This document shows positions 51,346-61,859 of a DNA stretch of 64,000 bases, piece after piece. Position 1 is the first letter of the stretch. Each line of letters starts with the position of its first letter. The stretch is from Paraburkholderia aspalathi (GTDB lineage: Bacteria; Pseudomonadota; Gammaproteobacteria; Burkholderiales; Burkholderiaceae), in contig NZ_FPBH01000004.1 of the NCBI RefSeq assembly GCF_900116445.1, positions 434,001-498,000 of the forward strand. The letters are read 5' to 3'. The notes beneath the pieces are model-generated. The model had not been told where the DNA came from. It saw only the letters and a program-made list of their open reading frames with translations, and did not search any database. The position numbers were made by a program, and so were the translations under genes.

Positions 51346-51762
51346 TCAAGGCGCGGTTCTCGTCGCGGCTGTCGCAAACGCTGAATCTGCGTCACGTAGA
51401 AAATAGCTGTCGACTGGCGCGACGAAAGGCAAGTGTATCGCGATCCGCACGGCAGCGATCCTGGGATTGTTCATCAGGTCTGCCGCGACTGCACGGCTGT
51501 ATTCCCGCGCAGCTACGAAAGGATGCAGATGCAGGATGTGATACACCGCTTCATAATCGACCACATCGGCGAGATCGTCGAACGTCGACGGAGAATCCGC
51601 GAGCGGAACATACAAACTGACGTCCACACGCAGTGCTGCCGCTTTCGGACCCGGGTGCCAGCCCCGCACGAATACGCGCCGGCATTCGCACAGCAGCGTG
51701 TCGTTCAACGGCGCATCGAACGCATCAGCGGCGTATTCGTGTAGAAACGAGCCAGGCGTCAT
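51346..51762 (-). CDS. Dihydroneopterin aldolase-fold (FolB-like) protein
   Basis: The 138-residue protein resembles FolB in length and text: [12 protein letters not shown], the conserved [12 protein letters not shown] and [13 protein letters not shown]. The substrate Tyr (VDY) and the Glu (AREY) of FolB are kept. The lysine expected in the last strand (VKKP-type) reads AIHLP, and the Glu of the N-terminal loop is not evident, so aldolase activity is uncertain. Its ATG overlaps the ABC ATPase stop (ATGA), so it is part of the betaine operon. A pterin/folate-related helper role is inferred from fold and company. Confidence 0.65.
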   Translation of the reverse strand: MTPGSFLHEYAADAFDAPLNDTLLCECRRVFVRGWHPGPKAAALRVDVSLYVPLADSPSTFDDLADVVDYEAVYHILHLHPFVAAREYSRAVAADLMNNPRIAAVRIAIHLPFVAPVDSYFLRDADSAFATAATRTAP

Positions 51763-52700
51763 CGGGCATCGACAAAGCGCCGCACGTAGTCGTTCGTCGG
51801 ATTCGTGCGAATCTGCTCGGGTGTGCCGACCTGAATGACTGCGCCATCCTTCATGATGGCGATACGCGAGCCGATCTTCATCGCTTCGTCCAGATCGTGC
51901 GTGATGAAGACAATCGTGCGCCGCAGGTCGGCCTGCATTTCGAGCAGGATGTCCTGCATTTCCGCGCGAATCAGCGGATCGAGCGCGCTGAAGGCTTCGT
52001 CCATCAATAGCACGTCAGGTTCGGCAACGAGCGCACGGGCCAGCCCGACACGTTGACGCATGCCGCCCGAAAGCTCGTCCGGATAGCGATCGTCGTAGCC
52101 CTGCAAACCGAGCCGGCCATTGATCCACGCGCGTGCCGCCTCGCGCGACGCCGCCGCGTCGTCGCCACGAATCCAGCGCCCGAAGGTCACGTTCTCCAGC
52201 ACGGTCTTGTGCGGCAGCAGTGCAAAGCTCTGAAAGACCATGCCAATGTGGAAGCGCCGCATTTCGCGCAACTGCCGAGCATTGAGCTTCAGTACGTCGG
52301 TGCCGCGAAACAGCAGTTGTCCCGCGGTCGGCTCGACCAGACGGTTGAAGTGCCGCACGAGTGTCGACTTGCCCGAACCCGAGAGCCCCATGATGACGAA
52401 GATCTCACCCGGATACACCGATAGCGACACATCGCGCACCGCGACGTTGCACCCGGTCGCGGAAAGAATCTGTTCCTTGGCTATGCCTGCCCGGGCCTGT
52501 TCAAGTGCCTCGCGAATCTGCCGCGAATGCGGTCCGAACACCTTGTAAAGCCCGCGCAATTCGAGCAGCGCCGTGGTTTCGGCCGCAGCGGCGAACCCTG
52601 CCGAGTTTGTGGTTTCCACGGCAGATGGCACCGCGCTTTTCAGCAGCGTCTTACCGGATTCGAGACTACGGGCAACGTTACGCAGCGAAGAAATGTTCAT
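51759..52700 (-). CDS. proV: Betaine/choline-type ABC transporter ATP-binding protein
   Basis: The 313-residue protein belongs to the ProV/OpuAA group: residues about 45-80 carry the family-specific lead [17 protein letters not shown], then Walker [11 protein letters not shown]-loop [13 protein letters not shown], signature [15 protein letters not shown], Walker [13 protein letters not shown] and the His in [10 protein letters not shown]. The C-terminal CBS domains of osmoregulated ProV are absent, as in catabolic choline/betaine importers. The permease gene overlaps its start by four bases. Confidence 0.92.
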   Translation of the reverse strand: MNISSLRNVARSLESGKTLLKSAVPSAVETTNSAGFAAAAETTALLELRGLYKVFGPHSRQIREALEQARAGIAKEQILSATGCNVAVRDVSLSVYPGEIFVIMGLSGSGKSTLVRHFNRLVEPTAGQLLFRGTDVLKLNARQLREMRRFHIGMVFQSFALLPHKTVLENVTFGRWIRGDDAAASREAARAWINGRLGLQGYDDRYPDELSGGMRQRVGLARALVAEPDVLLMDEAFSALDPLIRAEMQDILLEMQADLRRTIVFITHDLDEAMKIGSRIAIMKDGAVIQVGTPEQIRTNPTNDYVRRFVDAR

Positions 52701-53569
52701 CGAAGACTCTCACTTTGACCGCGCCGCGCGCGCTTGCCGATGCCGAACGACTGGGTGATGCGGTCGAATACGATCGCCAGAATCACGATTGCCACGCCGC
52801 CGACTACACCCTGTCCCATATCCAGATTGTTGATGCCCGCAAGCACATCCTCGCCGAGTCCGCGCGCACCGATCATCGACGCAATGACGACCATAGCAAG
52901 CGACATCATCACGGCCTGATTGACACCCGCCATGATGGAAGGCAACGCGAGCGGCAGTTCCACCGCGAGCAGTTGCTGGCCTGGGGTCGCGCCAAAGGCC
53001 CTCGCGGCCTCGAGCACGTCGCCCGGCACCTGCCGCAAGCCAAGATCAGTCAGCCGGACCAGGGGTGGCAACGCGTAAATCATCGTAGCGAAGATCGCCG
53101 GTACGCGGCCGAGGCCAAACAGCATCACGACCGGAATCAGATACACGAACGAAGGCAGTGTCTGCATCATGTCGAGGATCGGATTGATCACTCGAGCCAA
53201 CCAGCGGCTGCGCGAGATTGCGATACCGAGCGGCAGGCCGATCAGCACCGTCAGGATCATCGCGGTCAGCATGATCGCGCAGGTCTGCATCAGCTTGTCC
53301 CATAGCCCGAGGCAGCCTATCAGGTACGTCATCGCGGCGAGCAGCACCGTGAGTGCGATCTTGCGCGAACCGAGCCAGGTGATCGCGCCTACCACGCCGA
53401 TCACGACAAGCGGCGGCGCACCCTTGAGCATCGTCTCGACGGGATTGAGCGCATAGCCCAGCAGGAGCGCGCTGATGCGGTGAAACAGGTCGCCATATTG
53501 CGCCACGAGCCCCATGAAGAAGCGGTTGATCGGGTCGCCCAGATTGAGTTGCAAGAATATTCCATTCAC
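52697..53569 (-). CDS. proW: Betaine/choline-type ABC transporter permease
   Basis: The GTG at 53569 gives 290 residues; the longer frame to 53623 is also open but starts with hydrophilic text. There are about six membrane segments and the ProW-type loop [22 protein letters not shown]. The end overlaps the ATPase start (ATGA). It follows the substrate-binding protein gene by about 110 bases on the minus strand. It provides the membrane channel for quaternary amine uptake. Confidence 0.9.
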   Translation of the reverse strand: MNGIFLQLNLGDPINRFFMGLVAQYGDLFHRISALLLGYALNPVETMLKGAPPLVVIGVVGAITWLGSRKIALTVLLAAMTYLIGCLGLWDKLMQTCAIMLTAMILTVLIGLPLGIAISRSRWLARVINPILDMMQTLPSFVYLIPVVMLFGLGRVPAIFATMIYALPPLVRLTDLGLRQVPGDVLEAARAFGATPGQQLLAVELPLALPSIMAGVNQAVMMSLAMVVIASMIGARGLGEDVLAGINNLDMGQGVVGGVAIVILAIVFDRITQSFGIGKRARRGQSESLR

Positions 53570-53677
53570 ATGGCACCTGTACTGTGAGTCGCGCCAGCGC
53601 AGCATGGCGGCGCCGGCATCCATCCGAGGCGATACACGGAAGAGCGCGACCGTTTCCGGCGCGCACCGCGTGCAATG

Positions 53678-54724
53678 TCACTGCAGACTGCTGCGTACCC
53701 TGCTCGACACATAGGCCGGGACCCAGTGCGACAGCATATCGGGGTTGGCCTTCAGGAACTCGATCGCGGCCTGGCGCGGCGGCGTTTTTGCGCTTGCCAT
53801 GCGTGCAAGAACAGCGTTGATCGATTCCATCGGGAACTGCACTTTCTCGAAGAGTCCGACGATCTGCGGATCGGCCGAGTACAGCGCGTTCGACACCACA
53901 ATGCGCAGCGCCGTGGGCGGCGAGGCCGATCCGCACGGATTCCCATCCTTGCTGCCGTTGATGGTTTTCCAGCAGGCTTCGTTGAACGCGGGCTCGACGA
54001 GACGGACGGCCTTGAAACGGCCAAGGATCGTCGACGGCTCCCAATAGTAGAACAGGATCGGCTTGCCGCGCGTGTACGCCGATTCAATGGCCGAATCGAG
54101 CGCTGGCCCGGAACCAGGATGAAAGTCGGTGAACGCGCTGTCGAGCCTGTAGGCTTTCATCTTCTGCACCGTGTCCGCCTCGCATTGCCAGCCAATCGGG
54201 CAGTTATAGAGCCGTCCTTTCGATGGGTCCTCGTCGTCGGCGAACAGACCCTTGTATTTCGGCAGATCAGTAATGCTCCGCAACTCCGGCGCGAGCGGCT
54301 TGATACCTCGTGCAGGGTCACCCTTGATGACGTATTCCGGCACGTAATAGCCCTCCACGCTGCCACCAGAGATCAGCGAGCCGAGAATCCTGACCTTGCC
54401 CTCACGCGCCGCGCTTTCGTATGCCGGCGTGCGTCCGGACCAGTATTCGACCATCACGTTCAGGTCGTTCATCACCACGCCTTGCAGGGCAATGGCGTTG
54501 GTGCCCGGTGTCTGATCGGTCTTGCAGCCGTAGCCCTTCTCGAGCACATATCGAATCACCTCGGTCATGAATCTGGCACTGTCCCAGCCCATTTCGGCGA
54601 ATTTCACCGGCTTGCCAGATGCACACCAGGCAGAATCCGTGGCTGCGGCATGGGCATGCTGCGCCAGAGCGGCCGCGCCCAACACGAGTCCGACGACTAT
54701 ACGTCTTGCGATGCAGTTGAACAT
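53678..54724 (-). CDS. proX: Betaine/choline-type ABC substrate-binding protein
   Basis: The 348-residue protein has a signal peptide (VVGLVLGAAALAQHAHA, cleavage near residue 27) and the OpuAC/ProX fold. It has MGWDSARFMTEVIRYVLE near the start, VEYWSGRTPAY, and several Trp residues (GWQC, YYWEPS) as expected for the aromatic cage that binds the quaternary ammonium group. Two Cys pairs may form disulphides. It sits between etfA and proW and is the periplasmic receptor of the importer. Confidence 0.9.
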   Translation of the reverse strand: MFNCIARRIVVGLVLGAAALAQHAHAAATDSAWCASGKPVKFAEMGWDSARFMTEVIRYVLEKGYGCKTDQTPGTNAIALQGVVMNDLNVMVEYWSGRTPAYESAAREGKVRILGSLISGGSVEGYYVPEYVIKGDPARGIKPLAPELRSITDLPKYKGLFADDEDPSKGRLYNCPIGWQCEADTVQKMKAYRLDSAFTDFHPGSGPALDSAIESAYTRGKPILFYYWEPSTILGRFKAVRLVEPAFNEACWKTINGSKDGNPCGSASPPTALRIVVSNALYSADPQIVGLFEKVQFPMESINAVLARMASAKTPPRQAAIEFLKANPDMLSHWVPAYVSSRVRSSLQ

Positions 54725-54761
54725 GTTTTTCTCCGTTCCCTTTGCGGACTACGAGTGGTTG

Positions 54762-55718
54762 TTATAACGCGGCTGTCATCTCGGGCACTGCGACGAACAG
54801 ATCGGCTTCGAGCGCGTAATCCGCGATGGCGAAAATCGGCGCCTCCGGGTCTTTGTTGATTGCAACAATGACCTTGGCATCTTTCATCCCTGCGAGATGC
54901 TGGATCGCGCCGGAAATACCCACGGCCACATACAATTGCGGCGCGACTATCTTGCCCGTCTGACCAACCTGATAGTCATTCGGGACAAACCCTGCGTCCA
55001 CCGCGGCGCGAGAGGCGCCGAGTGCGGCGTTGAGCTTGTCCGCCAATGGCGTGAGTATTTTCGCGTAGTTCTCCGCGCTGCCGAGTCCCCGGCCGCCGGA
55101 GACGACGATAGCCGCGGACGTCAATTCAGGCCGGTCCTGCCTGGTCAACTCGCGGCTGACCAACCGTGAGATGCCGGTATCCGGTGCCGCTTCGATTCTC
55201 TCCACCGTCGCGCCCCCGCCGTCATCGGCGGCGGGATCGAACGCCGTGGTCCGCACGGTGACGACCTTGACCGGATCGCACGATTGCACGGTGGCGATAG
55301 CGTTGCCAGCATAGATCGGCCGGTCGAAAGTATCGGCTCCCACGATCGCGATGATGTCGCTGATCTGCGCGACATCGAGCCTGGCGGCAAGGCGGGGCGC
55401 GATGTTCTTGCCGTAGGCGGTGGCGGCCACCAGCACATGCGAGTAAATCCCGCTCTCGCGGCGCAGCAACGCCAGTGCCGTCGCGTCAAGGTTCTCCGCC
55501 AGTCCCGCCGCGAGTTGCGGCGCATCGGCGAGCAATACGCGGCTCACACCAGCGATCCTCGACGCGGCGTCAGCGACGCCTTGTGCCTGATAGCCCGCTA
55601 CCAGCAAATGAATCGGCTGGCCGGTGAACGTGGCGATTACCGCCGCCGCAGTCACTGCATTGAGCGTTGAAGTTTTGATCGCGCCACCGTCGTATTCGGC
55701 GATAACCAGAATCGTCAT
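54762..55718 (-). CDS. etfA: Electron transfer flavoprotein alpha subunit
   Basis: The 318-residue protein has the EtfA layout: N-terminal domain (about 1-190) and a C-terminal FAD domain with [25 protein letters not shown] and [19 protein letters not shown]. It lies 22 bases downstream of etfB. With EtfB it should accept electrons from the adjacent dimethylglycine dehydrogenase-like enzyme and pass them to ETF:ubiquinone oxidoreductase, which is not in the window. Confidence 0.94.
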   Translation of the reverse strand: MTILVIAEYDGGAIKTSTLNAVTAAAVIATFTGQPIHLLVAGYQAQGVADAASRIAGVSRVLLADAPQLAAGLAENLDATALALLRRESGIYSHVLVAATAYGKNIAPRLAARLDVAQISDIIAIVGADTFDRPIYAGNAIATVQSCDPVKVVTVRTTAFDPAADDGGGATVERIEAAPDTGISRLVSRELTRQDRPELTSAAIVVSGGRGLGSAENYAKILTPLADKLNAALGASRAAVDAGFVPNDYQVGQTGKIVAPQLYVAVGISGAIQHLAGMKDAKVIVAINKDPEAPIFAIADYALEADLFVAVPEMTAAL

Positions 55719-55739
55719 GTCATTGTCTCCTCGTGCTGC

Positions 55740-56489
55740 TCAGATCACTCTGGCTTCAGTCTTAAGCTTGTCGAGTAAAGTCTGCACGTCCGGCACCCTG
55801 ACACCGGCGGCACGCCTGGGCGGCTCCACGACCTTCAGCGTTTTCAGCCGGGGCGTCACGTCCACGCCGAGCTCGCCGGGCGTCAGTGTCTGCAGTGGCT
55901 TTTTCTTCGCCTTCATGATGCTAGGCAAGGTTACATAGCGCGGCTCGTTCAGACGCAGATCCGTCGTAATGACGGCGGGCAAACTGAGCGACACAGTCTC
56001 GGTACCGCCGTCCACTTCACGGCAAACGAGCGCCGCGCCATCCACCAGATCCACCTTCGCCGCGAAGGTGGCCTGCGGCCAGCCTGTCAGCGCTGCTAGC
56101 ATCTGACCGGTCTGGTTCGAGTCGTCGTCGATTGCCTGCTTGCCGAGAATCACGAGTTGCGGGTTTTCTCGCTCGATGACCGCATGCAGCAGTCTGGCTA
56201 CCGCCAGCGGCTGAATTTCTTCATTCGACTCGATCAGGATTGCCCGATCCGCGCCGATCGCCAGCGCCGTACGCAGTGTTTCCTGCGCCTGGGCAACACC
56301 GGCCGACACAGCAATCACTTCGGTCGCGACACCCGCTTCCTTCAGGCGCACGGCTTCCTCGACGGCGATCTCGTCGAATGGATTCATCGACATCTTCACG
56401 TTCGTCATATCGACTCCCGTCTGGTCCGCGCGCACCCGCGGCTTCACGTTCGAATCGATCACGCGCTTGACTGCCACCACGATTTTCAT
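55740..56489 (-). CDS. etfB: Electron transfer flavoprotein beta subunit
   Basis: The ATG at 56489 ([12 protein letters not shown]) gives 249 residues, the standard EtfB length; the longer frame to 56573 adds a hydrophilic leader and is unlikely. Family text is seen in [17 protein letters not shown] and the AMP-binding region [16 protein letters not shown]. Order on the minus strand is DMGDH, etfB, etfA, proX, so electron carrier and dehydrogenase are co-transcribed. Confidence 0.94.
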   Translation of the reverse strand: MKIVVAVKRVIDSNVKPRVRADQTGVDMTNVKMSMNPFDEIAVEEAVRLKEAGVATEVIAVSAGVAQAQETLRTALAIGADRAILIESNEEIQPLAVARLLHAVIERENPQLVILGKQAIDDDSNQTGQMLAALTGWPQATFAAKVDLVDGAALVCREVDGGTETVSLSLPAVITTDLRLNEPRYVTLPSIMKAKKKPLQTLTPGELGVDVTPRLKTLKVVEPPRRAAGVRVPDVQTLLDKLKTEARVI

Positions 56490-56550
56490 AGTCACCCTGC
56501 TCATTGAATGATCGCTGCCCCCACGGCTGGCATGCGCCGAGGCCGTCGTA

Positions 56551-58968
56551 CTACCCGCGCATACGCGCGCCATCCGGATCGTATGCTGGCGCTGTCAGTA
56601 TCCTTGCCGGCCGGCGCTCGCCGAGAATCTGGATCTCGAATGCGTTCGCACCGACGAGGTATTCGCTCTTCACGTAACCCATGGCGAGACTCTTGCCCGT
56701 CGTATGGCCATACCCCCCCGATGTGGTGTAGCCCGCAACCGCGTCGCCCACCCAGACCGGCTCGAAACCGCTCGCGTCTGCGTCGACAGCATCGATTTCG
56801 AATGTGATGAGCCGATGCACAGGCGTCACGCCGCGTTGCGCGAGCACGGCCTCGCGCCCGATGAAGTCGCCCTTGTCGAAGGCGATGAAGCGTTCGAGAT
56901 CCGCCATGGCCGGCGTGTATTCGGGGCCGAATTCACGTGACCAGATGCCGAAGCCCTTTTCGAGGCGCGTCGACAGCAACGCCCACACGCCGTACTGACG
57001 CAGCCCGAAAGTACCGCCCGCCGCGAGTAACCGTTGGTAGACGCTGCGCAGATAGTGGTTCTCGACGTAGATCTCATAGCCTAGTTCACCGGTCAGCGAC
57101 AGACGTGCGATCCACGCCGGGGCAAAGCCCGCATCGATCCGGGCGACCGACATGAAGCGCTGGGCCGCAGCAATTGCCGCGTTGCCGAAGACTTCGCCAA
57201 CCAGTGCCTTTGCATTGGGACCGGCGATCGCGAGCATCGCCAGCGACTCGCTGCGGTTGTCGATGCGCACACTTCCGTCTACCGGCAGATGGTCCTCGAA
57301 CCAGCGCAGATGCCACTCCTGCAGGTACCCGGACCCCGTCACGAGGAACCGCTGCGCCGCGAGCCGCAGAATCGTCAGATCGCCCTTGAGACGGCCCGAC
57401 GGCGAAAGGAGCGGCGCAAGCCGGGCACGGCCGACCCCGGGCAGACGACTGGCGAACAACCGGTCGAGCCACAGTTCGGCGCCAGGTCCGCTGATTTCGT
57501 ACTTCGCATAGCCACTTGCATCGAACAGACCCACCTGCTCGCGAATGGCGCGGCATTCCGCGGCTACGGTTTCGAAGGCATTCGACCGGCGAAACGTTGG
57601 CGTTTCATGAGCGGGCTGGCCGGCCAGCGCAAACCACATCGGCGTTTCAAGTCCGTAGTTGACACCGAATACGGCATTCGCCTGCTCCTGCAGGTCGTAT
57701 AGCGGCGTGGTCTTGAGTGGGCGGCCCGCGGGCCACTGCTCATTCGGCCGCGCGAGGTAGAAACGGTGCTCGTAAAATTCCCGCGCTTTGGCCGCGACGT
57801 AGGTCTGTGTGAGGTCTGGAAAACGCGCCACATCCATCGCAAACACGTTGTCTTGCGGTTCGCCCTCGATCATCCACTGCGCCAGTGCCAGGCCGACGCC
57901 GCCACCCTGACTGAAGCCCGCCATGCAGCCACAAGCCGCCCAGTAGTTGCGCAAACCGCGCACGGGGCCGACGAGCGGATTGCCGTCCGGCGTAAATGTG
58001 AAGGGCCCATTGACGACGCGTTTGATGCCGGCGTTCCCCACGCTCGGAAAGCGTTCGAAGCCGCGCATCAGTTCGTCTTCGATACGCTCGAGCCGCGGCG
58101 GCAACAAATCGGTCTCGCCGTATTCCCACGGAGTGCCGTCCAGCGACCATGGTGTCGAGCGCTTCTCGTACACGCCGAACAGAACGCCGTGGTGTTCCTG
58201 GCGCATATAAATTTCGCCATCGAGGTCGACCATCACCGGTATCTCCCGTCCGAGCGTAACGAGCTCCGGAATGTCTTCTGTGACGAGATAGTGATGTTCC
58301 ATCGGAATGAGCGGCAGCTTCACGCCAGCCATAGCGCCGACTTCCCGCGCCCACAGTCCCGCCGCGTTGACCACATGCTCGGCATGAATCACCCCCTGAT
58401 CGGTAATGACCGTCCAGCTGCCATCTGCGCGCGGTTCGAGCGCCTCTACCCGCGTATGCTGATAGATCTCCGCGCCGCGTCTTCGCGCGGCGCGCGCATA
58501 GGCCTGAGTACATCCGTAAGGGTCCAGGTGACCTTCGTTCGGCGCCCACAGGCCTCCCTTCACCTCGCTCACGTCGACGAGCGGACACATTGTCTTGATC
58601 TCGGACGGCGTGATCAACTCGGTGTCGAGACCCATGAAACGGTGCCGTGACCACTCGGTGCGCAGAAACTCCCAGCGCTCAGGTGTTGCCGCCATGGTAA
58701 TGCCGCCAGGCACATGCAGGCCGACATTCTGATCGCCCTCTTCCTCAATTTCCTTGTAGAGCGAGATCGTGTAACTCTGCAGCCTGACGACGTTGGGATC
58801 GCCGTTAAACGCATGGAAGCCGGCGGCCGCATGCCATGTCGACCCCGCGGTGAGAACCTTGCGCTCAAGCATCACGACGTCGGTCCAGCCGAATTTCGTT
58901 AAGTGGTACAGCACCGAGGCGCCAACCACACCTCCGCCGATAATCGCCACCTGACAATGACTTTTCAT
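56551..58968 (-). CDS. Dimethylglycine dehydrogenase-like flavoprotein
   Basis: The 805-residue protein has the mitochondrial DMGDH/SARDH layout: DAO-type FAD domain with [20 protein letters not shown] (residues 8-27), His46 in [10 protein letters not shown] at the position of covalent FAD attachment, a middle FAO_M segment, then GcvT and GcvT_C domains (about 430-800) that bind THF. It would demethylate dimethylglycine to sarcosine, forming methylene-THF and reducing ETF, whose genes follow immediately. Sarcosine dehydrogenase is the main alternative, but a dedicated sarcosine oxidase is already encoded opposite. Confidence 0.88.
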   Translation of the reverse strand: MKSHCQVAIIGGGVVGASVLYHLTKFGWTDVVMLERKVLTAGSTWHAAAGFHAFNGDPNVVRLQSYTISLYKEIEEEGDQNVGLHVPGGITMAATPERWEFLRTEWSRHRFMGLDTELITPSEIKTMCPLVDVSEVKGGLWAPNEGHLDPYGCTQAYARAARRRGAEIYQHTRVEALEPRADGSWTVITDQGVIHAEHVVNAAGLWAREVGAMAGVKLPLIPMEHHYLVTEDIPELVTLGREIPVMVDLDGEIYMRQEHHGVLFGVYEKRSTPWSLDGTPWEYGETDLLPPRLERIEDELMRGFERFPSVGNAGIKRVVNGPFTFTPDGNPLVGPVRGLRNYWAACGCMAGFSQGGGVGLALAQWMIEGEPQDNVFAMDVARFPDLTQTYVAAKAREFYEHRFYLARPNEQWPAGRPLKTTPLYDLQEQANAVFGVNYGLETPMWFALAGQPAHETPTFRRSNAFETVAAECRAIREQVGLFDASGYAKYEISGPGAELWLDRLFASRLPGVGRARLAPLLSPSGRLKGDLTILRLAAQRFLVTGSGYLQEWHLRWFEDHLPVDGSVRIDNRSESLAMLAIAGPNAKALVGEVFGNAAIAAAQRFMSVARIDAGFAPAWIARLSLTGELGYEIYVENHYLRSVYQRLLAAGGTFGLRQYGVWALLSTRLEKGFGIWSREFGPEYTPAMADLERFIAFDKGDFIGREAVLAQRGVTPVHRLITFEIDAVDADASGFEPVWVGDAVAGYTTSGGYGHTTGKSLAMGYVKSEYLVGANAFEIQILGERRPARILTAPAYDPDGARMRG

Positions 58969-59210
58969 GAATTCCCTTTCATTCGTGTGTGCGTGTATCG
59001 AAAAGCGACAGAACCGGCATCTCGTCCATCATGTCGCGATTGATTGCTTTAGCGCGTGTGACATGCATGCTAAGAAGCGTTAATTCTTTTCTCAAACGAA
59101 TTTAGAACATGGTTTTCATGCAATTCCGCATGTGAAAAACCGCACTGCAATGACATTAGGCATACTGATTGTTTGACGAATTCATTCGCCATAGAATCGA
59201 ACCTGTCAGC
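58969..59210. promoter_or_regulatory. Promoter region of the DMGDH-etf-pro unit
   Basis: The 242-base gap between the reductase end and the DMGDH start is larger than any other in this array and so may hold a separate promoter. It contains the dyad CATGC / GCATG with a 6-base centre at 59117-59132, flanked by GGTTTTC and GTGAAAAACC, and GACATGCATGC near 59060. Confidence 0.4.
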
Positions 59211-60269
59211 CTAACAGTCCAGTTCTATGTCCGTTAGCGGGCGTGCACAACAGGTCAGGATCCATCCCTCTGCTATCTCTTCATCGGTGATGCCGCCGTT
59301 GTGTGCCATCTCGACCTGGCCCGCAATCACACGTGTCTTGCAGGTGCCGCACATACCGGCGCGGCACGCACTCGGAATCACGACGCCCACGGATTGGGCG
59401 GTGTCGATCAGCACATCGTTCGTTGACGCGACACACTCGCGTCTGGACGCTGCAAGCATCACACTGACCTGCGCCGTCGGCACTACGGCTTCGAACGCGG
59501 TCGCGCTCGCGGCGGGCGGCAGCACGAAACTCTCCTGGTGATACCGTTGCGGCGCAACGCCAAGGCTCACCGCAGCCTCGTAGACAGTCTTCATGAATGC
59601 ATCGGGCCCGCAGCAATAAACCGTGCGCTTCGCGATATCGGGAATCCATTGGGCCAATCTGGCGCGTTCAAGCCGGCCGGCGAGAAGCGGTACAGCGGCC
59701 TCGCGCGACACCGTCAGCTTGACTCGCAGACTCGGCCAGGATGCCGCCATCTGCTCCAGTTCCTTGCGAAACAGAAGATCTTCCTGCGTGCTCGCACATT
59801 GCAGGAAGATAAGATCGATCTCGGCGCGCGCGTCGTATAACGCCCTTGTCATCGACAGGAGCGGTGTAATGCCCACGCCGCCAGCGACGAATAAACACGC
59901 GCCTCCGGCTGCTTCAGGAGCGATAAATGCGCCCGATGGTGCAGAGATTCGAAGGCGAGCGCCTGGCGCGATTTCCTGATGCAACCATGTGGACACCGGG
60001 CCATGAGGCGCGGCTTTCACCGTTATCGCGAAGCGCCCTACGCGCGTCGGCGTCGACGACAACGTGTAGCAGCGGTACAGAATGCCGCTGAAGGTCGGCG
60101 CTTCAACTGTGATGTGCTGCCCCGCTGCATAGTCGAGCGATCTTCCGTCAACGGTGACGAATTCGAACGTTTTGACGTTCACGGATTCGTCGGCCACTGC
60201 CACGCACTGCGCCATGAAGAAGCCATCATCGCGCGTTGACGGTAAAGAGCCTGCCTGCTTCGCGGCCAC
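59211..60269 (-). CDS. gbcB: Glycine betaine demethylase reductase component (GbcB-like)
   Basis: The protein has a ferredoxin-NADP reductase-like FAD domain (RCYTLSSTP), an NAD domain (FVAGGVGITPLLSM, YCCGPDAFM) and a C-terminal plant-type [2Fe-2S] ferredoxin (CRAGMCGTCKTRV with a final CCARP). GTG 60269 (352 residues) has the best-spaced AAGG upstream; TTG 60275 or GTG 60278, overlapping the gbcA stop, are alternatives, and ATG 60215 would cut into the FAD domain lead. It passes electrons from NAD(P)H to the Rieske oxygenase encoded just upstream. Confidence 0.88.
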   Translation of the reverse strand: MAAKQAGSLPSTRDDGFFMAQCVAVADESVNVKTFEFVTVDGRSLDYAAGQHITVEAPTFSGILYRCYTLSSTPTRVGRFAITVKAAPHGPVSTWLHQEIAPGARLRISAPSGAFIAPEAAGGACLFVAGGVGITPLLSMTRALYDARAEIDLIFLQCASTQEDLLFRKELEQMAASWPSLRVKLTVSREAAVPLLAGRLERARLAQWIPDIAKRTVYCCGPDAFMKTVYEAAVSLGVAPQRYHQESFVLPPAASATAFEAVVPTAQVSVMLAASRRECVASTNDVLIDTAQSVGVVIPSACRAGMCGTCKTRVIAGQVEMAHNGGITDEEIAEGWILTCCARPLTDIELDC

Positions 60270-60271
60270 TG

Positions 60272-61513
60272 TCAACACACCTTGAGCGACACGGTCCTCG
60301 GCATCTGCGCGAGGCCTTCTCTGAGTGCATCGATGTACCAGTCCACGAATGCCATGACGCCGGACTCCACCTGTTCCGAATAGACTCCTGGCTCGTAGCC
60401 AATTGAATTGATGCCGAGCTGATTCGTTTCGACCAGTCGCTGATCCTGTGCGTTGGTCGCTTTCCAGACTTTGGTCAGCGTGTCGAGGTCGTAATCGACG
60501 CCTTCGACCGCGTCCTTGTGCACGATCCATTTTGTCGTGACTTGTGTCTCGCGCGGGCCGAGCGGCAAGAGACGGAATGCCAGCGCGTGATCACCCAGCG
60601 CATGATTCCACGTATTGGGGAAACGCAGCAGACGCAACGCGCCGACGTCCCGCTCGGGAAGCATTCCCATGACCTTGCTGCAGGCCGCTTCACCCGTCAT
60701 CGTGAAAGACACGCCCCGCTCCAGCGCGGCTCGCACCATCCGATACACCGGTTCTTCTTCGACGGGCGCGTACGGCAGGCCGACCTGCCTCCAGCGCGCC
60801 TCGTCGCGTTCGCTCTTCGCCGCAAACTCGCCGCCATAGCGCGGATCGGTCGGACCATCGAACTCGGAAATCGTGCGCAGCAATTCCGGATGATTGGCGC
60901 TGCAGTGGTAGCACTCGCGATTATTTTCGAGTACAAGTTTCCAGTTGCCTTTCTCGACAATCGTGGATTCGTAGGCGATCTTCGCATCTTCGATGCCGTG
61001 CGGCGCGAGGTACGGTTCAACGCGGCGGCGAAAGCCGCTGAAATCGTCGGGCGTACTGGACAGGCAGATAAACACATAGCCCGCTACGACCTCGCACGCA
61101 ACCGGCTTCAGGGAGAAGGCCGACAGGTCAAACGACTCGCCCATGTTGCGCGCGAACATCAGCTTGCCGTCGAGGCCATAGGTCCATTGGTGGTACGGGC
61201 AGGCGAATGCGCCTGACTTACCCTTCTCACCCGCACAGATGCGCGAGCCTCGATGACGGCAGGTGTTAAAGAAGGCGCGCACGGCACCTGCACGATCCCG
61301 CACGACGACAACCGACGTCTCGCCAATCTGCACCGTGAACCACTCGCCGGTCTGCCTGATCTCGCAGCTCAAGCCGGCAAACAGCCACTTTCGCTGCCAG
61401 ATGAGTGCGAGATCCGCCTCGAATAGTTCCGCGTCCTTGTAAAACGCCTGCTCAAGAGGGCGTCCCGGCGTATAGGCCGCCAGCAAAGCGTCGAGTTTTT
61501 TATGGTCGAACAT
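60272..61513 (-). CDS. gbcA: Glycine betaine demethylase Rieske oxygenase component (GbcA-like)
   Basis: The 413-residue protein has a Rieske domain with Cys85 and His87 in TCRHRGSR and Cys105 and His108 in ACPYHQW, then the catalytic domain with mononuclear-iron His203 and His208 in NNRECYHCSANHPE. This is the RHO alpha-subunit layout of the quaternary-amine demethylases (betaine, stachydrine, carnitine). The adjoining reductase, DMGDH, ETF and sarcosine oxidase genes make glycine betaine the likeliest substrate: betaine + O2 + NADH to dimethylglycine + formaldehyde. Stachydrine demethylation is the alternative. Confidence 0.9.
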   Translation of the reverse strand: MFDHKKLDALLAAYTPGRPLEQAFYKDAELFEADLALIWQRKWLFAGLSCEIRQTGEWFTVQIGETSVVVVRDRAGAVRAFFNTCRHRGSRICAGEKGKSGAFACPYHQWTYGLDGKLMFARNMGESFDLSAFSLKPVACEVVAGYVFICLSSTPDDFSGFRRRVEPYLAPHGIEDAKIAYESTIVEKGNWKLVLENNRECYHCSANHPELLRTISEFDGPTDPRYGGEFAAKSERDEARWRQVGLPYAPVEEEPVYRMVRAALERGVSFTMTGEAACSKVMGMLPERDVGALRLLRFPNTWNHALGDHALAFRLLPLGPRETQVTTKWIVHKDAVEGVDYDLDTLTKVWKATNAQDQRLVETNQLGINSIGYEPGVYSEQVESGVMAFVDWYIDALREGLAQMPRTVSLKVC

Positions 61514-61859
61514 GTCCCATCCTGATGTTTCCAGAAAATCCCATGTGCACCCTGAGGTATGCGGCAGCGACGGCCCTCTCTGGGCTTGGTGTCAATTAGA
61601 GGACTCCAATTTTGACGGGACAAGCCATTTTTACTGATGCCTGACATGTGTTTTTGCATGCAAGAGCATCGCGCGCGACAATGCTTGTACTCTTGGCGAA
61701 ACAAATGTGGGCACTGACGAGGGCGTTTGGTGAGGATTTACCCGGATTCCAGTCGAATTGTTTTTTGACTAACGTTTTTTCATGACAGCATTCTGAACAA
61801 AGCGTGACCGACAGGACGCGGAACGCTCGCAAACGCCGCCGTTCTCACAGGGAAGCACG
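61514..61859. promoter_or_regulatory. Divergent promoter region gbcA / lysR
   Basis: About 345 bases between gbcA (minus) and the LysR gene (plus). GACATGTGTTTTTGCATGC near 61647 shares CATGTG and GCATG elements with the dyad region at 59117-59140. TTTTTTGACTAACG near 61765 is AT-rich and could hold a promoter. No operator can be assigned with certainty. Confidence 0.35.
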
